Assembly: GCF_018143015.1 (NCBI RefSeq)
Contig: NC_054746.1
Span: 17,599,532 to 17,663,531 of the forward strand
DNA: 64,000 nucleotides
Direction: 5' to 3'
From: Lytechinus variegatus
Taxonomy: Eukaryota; Echinodermata; Echinoidea; Temnopleuroida; Toxopneustidae
In this document: one piece after another, positions 35,901-46,300 of the stretch
How positions within the stretch are numbered: position 1 is the first letter of the stretch
Layout: each line of letters opens with the position of its first letter
Notes under the pieces: generated by a model
What the model was told of the DNA's origin: nothing
Databases searched by the model: none
The model's input: only the letters and a program-made list of their open reading frames with translations
Translations under genes and position numbers: made by a program

Positions 35901-38103
35901 AATTTGAATCTTCTGGTATTGACTTCTTGATCAGTTCTGCCAACAAGTGTCTAGAGGGTGTTCCAGGTTTTGGATATACTATCGCTAAAATCGATAAGCT
36001 GGAGAAGTGTCAAGGTAATGATGGTTTTATACACTTGCTTGAAAATGGTGGAATGTGATATCATTTTTTAATATATCAATTCATTCAAATCTATCTCAAA
36101 ATTAGATTTGGCCTAAGAAATTTCACTCACTCGCTCACAGCTTTTTAAAAAGAATTTTTCGCCCCTTTTATACGCCATGTCTGACCCCTTATTTTTCATT
36201 TGCTTATTATAGATCCCATGGTGTGGGTCTATATAGGGAATGAAACGCATTTCGAATTTGACAAAATCGTGTATTGCGACACTTTTTAAAGTTATTAAAT
36301 CGGACAGACCGAATATCCGCCTTTTTAATCTCCTAAATTATTCATTCAGGTTATAATTGCCGATATCTCTCGAAATTCAAATCCAAACCATTTATTTACT
36401 AATAATTTGATGCGTTTTTTTCACAATAGCTGTCGACGTTGATAGGGGGTGGGGTCCATGCATGGTCTGCCCATGTTGATATCTTTCTTTGGTGTATCAT
36501 TGACCACAGGTAACTCTCGTAGTCTAAGCTTAGATCTGTATGACCAGTGGCAAGGTTTAGAGAAGAACAGTCAGTTTCGATTCACCCCTCCTACCCACAC
36601 CATCTTAGCTTTTCATCAGGCACTCAAAGAATTTCAAGCCGAAGGTGGGGTTATGGCAAGATCAAAACGGTAAGAAGGCTATGATACCGGTTCATTTGTA
36701 ATATTTCTTGAAACACTTTGAAGAGTTCACGGTTTCTTTTTTAAACTAAACAATTCAATTTGTGTGATTTAAATTTCAGAGTACCGGAAATTCTGAGTTA
36801 TGAACATGAACCTAAAATCTACGAACCTTTGGAAGAGTCAGAATAAGGAGATTTCGCACCGTAACGCAGAACGCTTTCAAGAATAGAGAAATGTATTGTA
36901 AAATGCGTTTCATGACAAAGCACAACCAAGAAGTCTTTATCGAAAAATGGTGAATCAAAAGAACAGTTTCGTCCTGGACTCTGAATAAAAGACATATTTG
37001 ATTTTTTTTTTCGTCAGCTCCGAAACTTACTCCAAACTGCTGTGCCGGTTCATCATTTTTTCGACAAAGACCTCTCAGATGTATTTTTTGTCATTTGACG
37101 GGCTTTTCCATACATTTGCCTTGTTTTTGTTTTAGTAAGTTCTGCGTCGCGGTGAACTTCCTATTAATGAATAGTAACCAATAAAATAAAATAAGGTTTT
37201 ACAAAAAGGCGATTTGTTCTTTAACTTTATAGAATCACTCTTAATTAAAAAAAATAGCGAATCATCATTTTTATCCCTCTATCGACCCCCTCCTTTGCAC
37301 TTTTAACATTAAAAAATCATTCCTTTGTAGGTACAAGGAGAATCGTCAAATCTTACGAGAAGGGATGAAAAAGTTTGGATTTCAAGAGTTTTTAGATGAT
37401 ACCCACGATGGTTATATCATAACATCATTCTACTACCCAAACCATCCAAACTTTGATTTCACCCAGATGTATCAACGGCTAAGCAAATTGGGTAAAATTG
37501 TTCGTTTATAATACTCATTATAACATTTGTTTTTCTCTAAATACGTCATTACAGTAACTTTCTCCCGCTTTCTTTCCAGTCTCCATGCATCTTACCCGCT
37601 CTCTCGCTCACTAATTCAAGGGCCAAGAAACCATTTGATTAATAATCTATACTAATATTTAGTTTCATCTGTCACTTGCTTCTGATTAAATTAATATGAG
37701 ATTATTTTGTTTGATGAAGGTTATGAAAACTTTAAATACTTCTGGGTGGATCAAGAAATCTTTTATAAAATCATGAAAATGGGGAAATGCGTGATCATCG
37801 CTGTCATATATCAACTCAATGTTGCAAGTTGTCGCAGCTTATGTTGGACGAAAATGTATTTGAATATTGATCAAATACTTACCCGGTATATGCTTCATCA
37901 ATTATCTCTATTCTCTAAATTTGTGTTTGTTTTCTATCTTGATCATTTGCACAGGTTTGGTAATCTACCCTGGTAAGGTGACAAAAGCAAAGTGTTTTCG
38001 TATCGGAAACGTCGGCCATCTATTTCCTGATGATATGCGCCTCTTACTGTCTGGTATCCGCCAAGTATTCAACGACATGGAAATCCCACTTCCACTCATT
38101 TAA
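32989..38103 (+). CDS. phnW: 2-aminoethylphosphonate:pyruvate transaminase (PhnW type), 391 aa
   Basis: Eight exons in continuous phase: 32989-33028, 33906-34055, 34492-34592, 35206-35455, 35850-36014, 36510-36669, 37331-37491, 37955-38103. The enzyme family moves the amino group of 2-aminoethylphosphonate to pyruvate, giving phosphonoacetaldehyde and alanine. Fold-type I PLP features are visible: TPGP (residues 23-26), [17 protein letters not shown] (103-107), [12 protein letters not shown] from 157, [10 protein letters not shown] with Asp187, SSANKC with the PLP lysine Lys213, and FRIGNVG with Arg358, the position that binds substrate in PhnW. HSETT-G and SANKC-GVPGF favour PhnW over the related alanine:glyoxylate aminotransferase. 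No targeting peptide is evident, so it is probably cytosolic. Length fits the bacterial enzymes (about 365) plus a short N-terminal extension. AATAAA at 38105-38110 follows the stop. No frame break. Confidence 0.92.
33540..33680. repeat. Possible retroelement tail with GGCCGAAACGTCGAG
   Basis: The phrase ACCTGGCCGAAACGTCGAG in intron 1 of the transaminase gene resembles a motif that I recall as highly repeated in invertebrate genomes and often near ends of Penelope-like or LINE elements. No ORF is present and no boundaries can be set. Confidence 0.25.
36780..36989 (+). other. Candidate alternative terminal exon of the transaminase gene
   Basis: Within intron 6 a good acceptor (TTAAATTTCAG, AG at 36778-36779) opens a frame that joins in phase with exon 6: codon Arg289, then [20 protein letters not shown] and a last Glu, stop at 36844-36846. 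An AATAAA lies at 36984-36989, about 140 bp further. Use of this exon would give a 310-residue protein that keeps Lys213 but lacks the C-terminal domain with Arg358. Sequence alone cannot show that it is used. Confidence 0.4.
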
Positions 38104-38266
38104 TAATAAAAAAATATTTACATACATGTATATAATGAAAGTAGAGGTATAGTTTTATTTGTAAACATTTCTTTGTCAATTTTCGTTGTTTACAAATGAT
38201 TGCAATCGATTTATGATTTTTTTTATTCAATTCCACTGTGTGGAAATTGTATATATTAATATGTTT

Positions 38267-38520
38267 CAGATGTACCTACGGGGGGCAGACTGCCCCCCTG
38301 ACGAGTCACAACCCGGCATGCAAGGGACGTATCCCTGCCCCCCCCCCTGACGAGTTCCAACTGATCTTTGAACTTGAAGACCTTTTTTTTTTTTTTTTGC
38401 TTGCCAATATTTTTTCTGGTACGAAATCCCTTATTTGTGTTTGAGGACCTTTTTTTTTTGCTTGTCAAAGTTTTTGTCGGACGAATTTGCCCCCTGTGGA
38501 AAATCCTAGGTAGGCCACTG
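38267..38520. mobile_element. hAT-like MITE with poly-C and GACC(T)n units
   Basis: The right end is the inverse of CAGTGGCCTACCTAGGATT; the left end CAGATGTACCTACGG is a weak match. Inside are two C-rich CCCCTGACGAGT words and two copies of GACCTTTTTTTTTTGCTTG. A related copy is at 44311-44553. It lies just after the transaminase polyadenylation signal. Confidence 0.5.
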
Positions 38521-39971
38521 ACTGTAATTTAATATCCCAAGTTCAGATATTCTCATTTTTTTTCCTCAAAAGTCCTTACTATAATATTGTCTTCAAACAA
38601 TAAGACCCCACATTGGCAGGCTATTACGTTTTTGCTTTGGAATATATATTGCCCCTTCTTGTCCCTTGAAATCATAGTTTATAGCTTTTGTAATATATAC
38701 ATGTATGCAGAATATAATGTATACGTCTATGATGTAGGCCTAATCGCTTGCCACTACGTTAATTCGAAAATTGTGATTAGTTGATGTACTGACATTTTAC
38801 ATGAGTATTTTTTTTCACTATTATGTGCTTCAAATGTTGTCTTTTCATAGAACTTTGACTCATATTGAGTTGATCCTTTCATTTAGTTATTCCTGTAAAG
38901 GATACGCAGACATCACTTTCAGAGGAGGTGATGAATATCAACTTCGAATTCTAACGTCAAACGTCAAATCAACGAATAGAAATTCCAGACCGACATTGTA
39001 CCTTATTTCAAATTGAATATCGTTGATCAGTTTGGAGTCGGTATGATTAAGTAGACTATCTCGCCATATGTCGACTTGTCAAGATGTATCTCGACAGTCG
39101 ACATGAAGCACCGCACTACACATCAGTATGTTAGTAATATTGATTGTGATGTACATGTCACCTATTGTCAATAAATATAATTTTATTTGTTTGAGAAGTG
39201 TTAGCGTCATCTATTATTTGAGTGATAATTTATCAGCTTATCCATTTTATTGAGGAAACAAATGAAAAACAAGTCAATGAATATATAAAAAAAGGTAAGC
39301 CATAATACAGAAAATTGAAAATAGATTAATTAACGAGGAACTGATTGACTCTATGAAGATCTAGTCCATATTCAATCTTCTTCCACAGACCAACGTGGTT
39401 TAGGATGATACTGATAGAACTACTTTTCATAAAACAATGTGAAATATGATATTAGTTAGGGTTAAAAAGAAATGTGACGGCCATTCGGTCTTTATTGAAA
39501 AGCACAGATGCTGAGGAACTTACTGTAAACATTTTGATTCTTGACAAAAATTTGATAGGAAAGTTGTCAAAATAGCGAATATGTTATTATTCTATAATGT
39601 TGCATCATGAGAAAGGATCCATGAATTTATATGAATGGTAAGTATTTGGCTGATTGTGTTTAGAATATAGCTGTGCCGTATGTTAGTTTTAAATTTATAA
39701 ACGAATAGATAAACATAAAAAGAAATCAACCCTTATGGAGTTTACAAGGTAGTAATTACTATCCTAGGTAGATAAACCACCCTGCTCTGTCCAATGCGTA
39801 GAGTATATGCCATTTAATAACTTTAAGTGAAGAGGAATCAATGTTTTCCTCTCTCGATGCTTTATATAGTCGAAGTCTAGAACAAAGCGTGTCCTCCATT
39901 ATTCGTCCAAATCGCGTTTTTTTTTTCTTTCTGAGCTTCCGAACGACTGTATCAATAAGCCTAACCCGGTC
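38521..39971. other. Intergenic, no gene seen
   Basis: The sequence is AT-rich without recognisable exons. From about 39890 base composition becomes GC- and CpG-richer, as expected for the 5' flank of the gene starting at 40333. Confidence 0.35.
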
Positions 39972-39984
39972 GTCGCTAAGTAAC
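39972..39984 (+). promoter_or_regulatory. RFX X-box-like motif upstream of the 177-aa gene
   Basis: GTCGCTAAGTAAC resembles the X-box pattern GTNRCC-(0-3 bp)-RGNAAC bound by RFX factors, with one departure (T for the second C). It stands 348 bp before the ATG at 40333 in a CpG-richer stretch. X-boxes mark many ciliary genes. A single short match can be chance. Confidence 0.3.
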
Positions 39985-40332
39985 GGACGAAGCCGTCTGC
40001 GAATGGTTCGCTCCCTCTCGTCGTCTCCGTGCCCTACTCACCCCGAACAATTACCGGTATCATGCCAATCATCTCCCCCACGCTGCTTTCTCAATACCCC
40101 CACTAAAGCAGAATCTAAACACCGCAAAGTGGAAACCTGCCCGGGTCGACAGCAATGCGCCCATGTCACAATTTGATTTATATTTAAATAAAGATATCAA
40201 ATTGGCTGGAAATGTGACTCCATGCTTCCAAACTAGACGATTATTTTAAAATACTGAGGGGTGTTTTGCAGATTTTTTCCTTTATTTTGTGATTGTTTCT
40301 AAGTTTTAGCGTGGTGAGAAAAGTTTGTCAAG

Positions 40333-43300
40333 ATGACGACTGGAATGGCAATACCGCGAGTTAAACTTCAGAATACCAATCCCCTAACTCTAGACGAAAG
40401 GTAAGAATTTCATTCTTTTAACAATATGAACATCTAAATACATTACGATTAACGCACTTATTCGACATGTTTGATATAATTGCATCATTATTAACAAAAA
40501 GTAGACTAAATTTTTAGATACAGTAATTCCGGCTAATGAGAAATGCTATTAATATTCAACATAACTGACCATGATAGATAAACGAAAATTTGATAAAGAA
40601 GCACATTACAGTCACTGAACGTCAAACTTAAAAATGACTTGTAATATAATCAACTTTTCTTGTGTTATGATAATAGTTTTGCATGCTTTCTTTATGATCA
40701 GGTATTTTTTTTAATTTCCTGGAATAATCATTGGGTGTGCGTGTTTGTATTATACTAAGTATAAGTGGACGTGACCTTCTAGGATGTAGACAAAATCATT
40801 TGAAGTGCACCAGGACCTCGTTGCATCAAAGTATTATGATAATTTTGCCATCCAAGTAACATCTATGGAGCCCTTCATTTTGATTGGTTGTTATAAGAAA
40901 TGTGACCATCCCAGTTACCATTGGGTTGTAAAATTACTATAATAGTGGCATTTATGATAATGCTCATACCCGACATACATACACTTTACGCTCTAAAAAA
41001 AGATTACCCAATATTGGTTAAAAAATGAGAACATGCATGTTGGTTGGGTAAAAAGATATTTGGTAAATTTTACGCTACGTATACGCAATATTGCGTTGAA
41101 TTGGCCCAATATGGGGTAAACAAATAAAAATACCCAGCAAACATGTATGCAAGGGCGGAAATCTCTCCCCAAAGGTAGGGGGACCAGGGGCTGGAAAATT
41201 TGACATCACCCCAAATGTAAGGTCATTTCGACCAAAATGAATTTGACAAGAAAAAAAATCACCCAAAAAGTAAGGTCATCTCGTCCAAAATACATGTTTA
41301 ATTTCGATTTTGAATGATGTATTTCTTTCCATCATAAAAGACAAAAAATAGTAGGGGGGCATTTGATATTACCATGCCCCCCCCTACTATTTTGGGTAGG
41401 GTTGACGCGTCCCCCTGCATGGATTTCCGCCAATGCATATAACTATATGTTCCCTGTTTAGCCAATATTGGGTAAAATTTTACTCATGCAGTGTTTTAGA
41501 GTGTAAAGAACTTAAGATTACTATATCTACATTGCTTTAAAAACGCTGTTTAAAATTTTAATCCCGTCATTCTAACAACAATTGTTTGCTTATTCAACAA
41601 ATTGTTTAAAAGTTTAAACAATTTCCAAATGTTTTTGAACGATTGTTTTAAAGTTTAAACAACTTGTTAGAGTGGTGGGTTTAAACGATATGCTAAATAT
41701 TTAAAACAGCGTTTTACAGTGCATATAGTTCTCTTCAATGTCCATTATACATTCGACTGATCAGCCCATCAACTCCTATAAGAAAGCCAATAGACTAATC
41801 AGTTAAAAACTTGATAGCAGCGATTTGTTCTTGATCAATCAAACATATTCTTCCATCAGTCATAAAAGCTAATCAGTTGAAACGTTTGTTTGAAACGTGT
41901 CTAGTAATTTGCAATTAATTGCAGACCCAGAAAGGGACAAGAAGCAGAGAATGGGAGATAACAAAATATAGAGATAAATAAAAGAAAATAGAGAAAGAGG
42001 GAAAGAAAGAAACAAAATAAATAATTGAGAGAGGGATGGAGAGAGTGAAGGAGGCAAGAGAGGGAGAGAGAGAGAAAGAGGTGAGAAAGAGAGGGAGATA
42101 GATAGAAAGGGGAGATATAGAGCAAGAAAGAGAAAATGCTTACCTTTCACTTGTTTGTATTTGCTTTATAACATCATTTAAACTAACCCATGTTTTTACT
42201 TTGAAAAATAATATTTAGGGAAATGAACATTAGGGGAATGGGTTATTGAAATTTATGTATTCGCTTTAAAATCCTTCCATTCATTTGAATAGCAATGATA
42301 GTCAGGGGCGGAGCCAGGATTTTTAAAAGGGGGCACATTTCTTATAGGAAAAATTTAACCAGCAAAAAAAATGGGGGGGGGGTCTTCTTCACTTTCAAAG
42401 GGGGAGAGGGGGACACATCTGTAGGTTTTAACGGAATTTTCACAATAACATTTCAATTTTGCTTCTCAAGGGGGGGGGGACACGGGCCCGGCTGTGCCCC
42501 CCCCCCCCTGGATCACTGGCGGATGATAGTGATCCAGACATGACAACCATTGGTTTATACCAGGGATATCTCCAAGGCCGGTTCAACAAACAACACTCCT
42601 GTTAAATGAAAGACGCACAAAACATTATACGAGTAAATTCTATCAAACCGACTTGCTGTTAAACGCCTTTATGTCAGAAGATCGTCTCACAAATACACTA
42701 TATATAAATTACGCATATTATATGATTTTTACATTATACCACATGATCATCGTTAATCATGGATCTATAGCATAGATCAAATGGAGACAACGGGGTGTTA
42801 GAATGACGTAATCAACACCAAAACGTGTTAAATCAACTCCAGTGTGATAGAGGCAAAATTACCTTTTCGCGGGATATGAAATAGTGATCATGCAGATGCA
42901 TCTATCTATCTATCTATCTATCTGTCTGTCTATCTATCTATGTCAAATGGATAGGAAATGCTTTTTATTCAGAAAATGTCGAGAAAATATAACAGACATA
43001 TCCTAACCAAGCACAAATATATTTTTATTATTCAGTTCTGCTAATTGTAAAAACCATTTTAAAAATGGGAAAAGAGTGAAAATGGATATGTCAGGAGTTG
43101 CACGGTGTATGCGATTTTTTTATCATGACTTAAAACTAAGTCTTAATATTTAGCCATACTCGATCACCGTTTTTATCCGGGCTCTCTTCCCGTCGCTCGG
43201 ACAATAACTCGGCCATCGATTTTTCCCCCTCCTTTCTTTGTAAATTTTCTCCACCGAAAGAGTGACGCATAATACAGATTCATTGGGGCATGGGGCGGCT

Positions 43301-46300
43301 AAGAATTTATGTCTATAGATTCCTTACAATGGCGGACAGTTTGATAATAATGAAAAGAATGGGGGTCAGTGGCGGATAAGTCGACTTCTCATTCTCGCTC
43401 GATATGTTGTTAGTCTATGAAGACTATGAGAAAAACTCATAGCATGCCTGCAAGACTCAAGATGTTTGTTGATATCTTTAGACTCAGGGACAGTCGTTAC
43501 TTTGAGAAAGTTCATTTGTAATGACGATAGTAGGCCGATGTTGGTCATGATGCCGTCGTAAGTTTGCGTCACACTGAATGCTAAATAATACTTTGCGTTC
43601 AACATTATTTTTTTGTTGCAAATGGAAACACAATGTTAACTTTTTTTTACAACGGGAACTGGCCTTGGAATGAGCCGGCCTCCCATTCACATTTCCGCTA
43701 CACAGAAGGCCAAAAAAAAAAAATCACAAAAAATACAGCATAGCTGACTATCTTAACTTTCAGCTGTTCTTTGAGAGTTTGAAGACAATTCGAAATCTTT
43801 AAAGATAACTCAAACAATAATGTTCACGTTTAAGCGATAAATATTAGAAGCTAAACATTGCTGTTTAGATTGTTGACATTTTGTTTAAAACATAAACAAT
43901 ACCTGATCAGTACACATATATTCATCAAAATTGTGTAGTAAAGTCGAGGAGATCGAATGAGAGTTGATGTGAATGGGAAATGCTGCGAAACGTAATTATG
44001 ATCACCAATCTTCCAAAATGTCAAATTGGAATTGGCTGTGCTTCCCATAGACGACCCCTAACTTAATTTGTTAAATTAATATTTCAAGGACGGCACATCT
44101 AACAAAGAAGATATACAACCAGAAACAGACAGTACAAAGTACGAAAATATCTCTACTAAACTTGACGAGCTTATTTTTAATTAAGGTGATTTTGATGTCA
44201 GAATAAAAGCTGCAGAGGCACAATGGGTTGTGCGCTATTTTCATTTTTCATCGGATTATTCAGTTTATTTTGTTTGTTATTACTTCTGCGTCTTTATGTG
44301 TGGGGCACTGGTGGATCCAGGGGGAGGGGCACAGCCGGCCAGTGCCCCCCCCCCGCTTTAAGAAGCAAACTTAAAATTTGTAATGTAAAAATGCCGTTAA
44401 AACAGAAGTGTGCCCCCCTTTTAAAGTGAAGACCTTTTTTTTTTCTTTCTTGCTCGTCAAATTTGCTGGGAGACGAAATATTAAGTTTTGGTTAAAAACC
44501 CTTTTTCTTCTTTTTTTTGCTTGTCATTTTTTTCCTCGTGCCCCCCTCTTGGGAACGATATGTTAAAACTAAAAACCAAATAGAATTCCAAAGTATGACA
44601 GTAATAGACCAGCAGTTGAGTAATTGGCGTTATGATAATGCTTCGATTTTAATTCATTGCTTTAATACTTTCGTCGGTGTTTCATGTTGTCTGCTCTATT
44701 TATTTCCGTTTGTTTTACAACATCCAATACGAAGAGGGTTAAGCAGAATTTCAATTTTGTATATTTTATCTCAAAGTAAAATGTTTGTCTGTTTTACCCA
44801 CTTTCATTGTAAAATCGAGAGAAAGTCTCGCAACTCCAAGAGGCATATGCTACTGATATACTATCGACAATAATAACCCCAAATGAATGCAACGTGACCC
44901 CCCAGTATCTATTGATTTTGAGTAGTTGTCATCCTTCAATTTCAGATATTAACAAAATCAATTTCTTTATTTTCTTATATCTTATCTCGTGGAGGATTTA
45001 GTCAGTTTAGATAAAATATCATGGGGGGAGGGGTGCAATTGTGTGAAACCAGACAACTACATCAGTGGCTCGATCCGCCACGGCACAATAATTGCTTCAT
45101 GTCATCACTTTCAAGGAGACAAGCTTTGTTTGTCTGTGTCATTGCTGCATCACCGAGTACCAAATGAAATTTAATTTGATGAAGAAAGGGAACCTTCCCG
45201 GTGTATTGTCGTATGTTCTACTATCATTATCATGTAAATCGTAGAGAGATATTAAGCGTTTGACTCGGAATAAGGGGTAATTCTTTGGTTCTCAGTTATT
45301 CAAATCCCAAGCTATCGACGTTGGTAACCCCTTCCCTCCCGCTCTCCCCCTCTTTCTTTCTTTCTTTTTTTTCTTTCTTTTTTCTATCTATCTTTCTTCC
45401 TTCTTTCTTCCTTCCTTTCTCGGTCACTCTCTTCCTTTCTCTCCCCTCTCCGTTTCTCCAGCTCCCTTCTCCTACTGTTAATCTCTCATTAAAATTTAGT
45501 GATATTGAACTGTTAATGCTAGATCTCCGGTAACTGAATTGGGACTACTTGTTGGAGAACAATAATAGGCTTGTATATCATGAGACTTCCCTTTTTGAAA
45601 TATGAAATTTACGTATGACCTACATAATGGTTTATCATTGAGGCAATAAAATGCTATTTCTTTCTTTTTCCCTCTTTTTTTTAAACAGAATGGCATATGG
45701 TAACATTCCACGTTGGATCGCAGAGGGCGTCGAGATCAGAGCAGTCAATATACCCCAAGCAAACTACGCAAAACAACTGAGAATGGTACATTCTTTCCCT
45801 TTCTCTTCACCTACCTCTCTCCTTCGGTTACCCTTTCCACTTCTTGGCCACGATTTTCTATAATATCCCGTATGGTTCTCCATCACCGGTCTACTCCCGT
45901 TATCGAACACCTTTCCCTAAATTACTTACTCTTCATTAACTTTCCCCTCTCTGTTTTTTTTTAAAGTAAAGAACAAATTACGTTCGTATTGAAGTGGTTA
46001 TACCCATATAAAATTATAATAAAATACAATAAAACAGATGGGAACAACGGATCTATCATGTCTATAGTGAACGATCGAAATTAAGCCTGAGTCAGGCAGC
46101 TCTGTTTATGATGATAAAATTGCTTATTCCGAGTATAGTAGACATATAGCCATTATGAGGGGGGGGGGGAAGTCGAAGTGTTTTTTTTTACCCCAAAAGT
46201 TCATTTCTTTTGTTATATCACTGACCATTTTGATTCCCCCCTCTCTCTCTCTATTTTTTCTTTTATCTCCAGTTACCACCTCTTCATTCTGGTCATGGGT

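Noticed and set aside
38801-39016. Possible extra exon (GYADITFRGGDEYQLRI) after the transaminase gene
   Set aside because: An acceptor-like TGTAAAG precedes it, but the enzyme is already complete at 38103 with a poly(A) signal, and no partner exon was found.
39841-40176. 111-codon open frame before the 177-aa gene
   Set aside because: Low-complexity Ser/Arg/Phe composition in a CpG-rich 5' flank, no domain, no splice context; probably upstream regulatory or 5' UTR sequence.
41869-42150. Minus-strand Leu/Ser/Pro-rich frame
   Set aside because: It is the translation of the purine tract.
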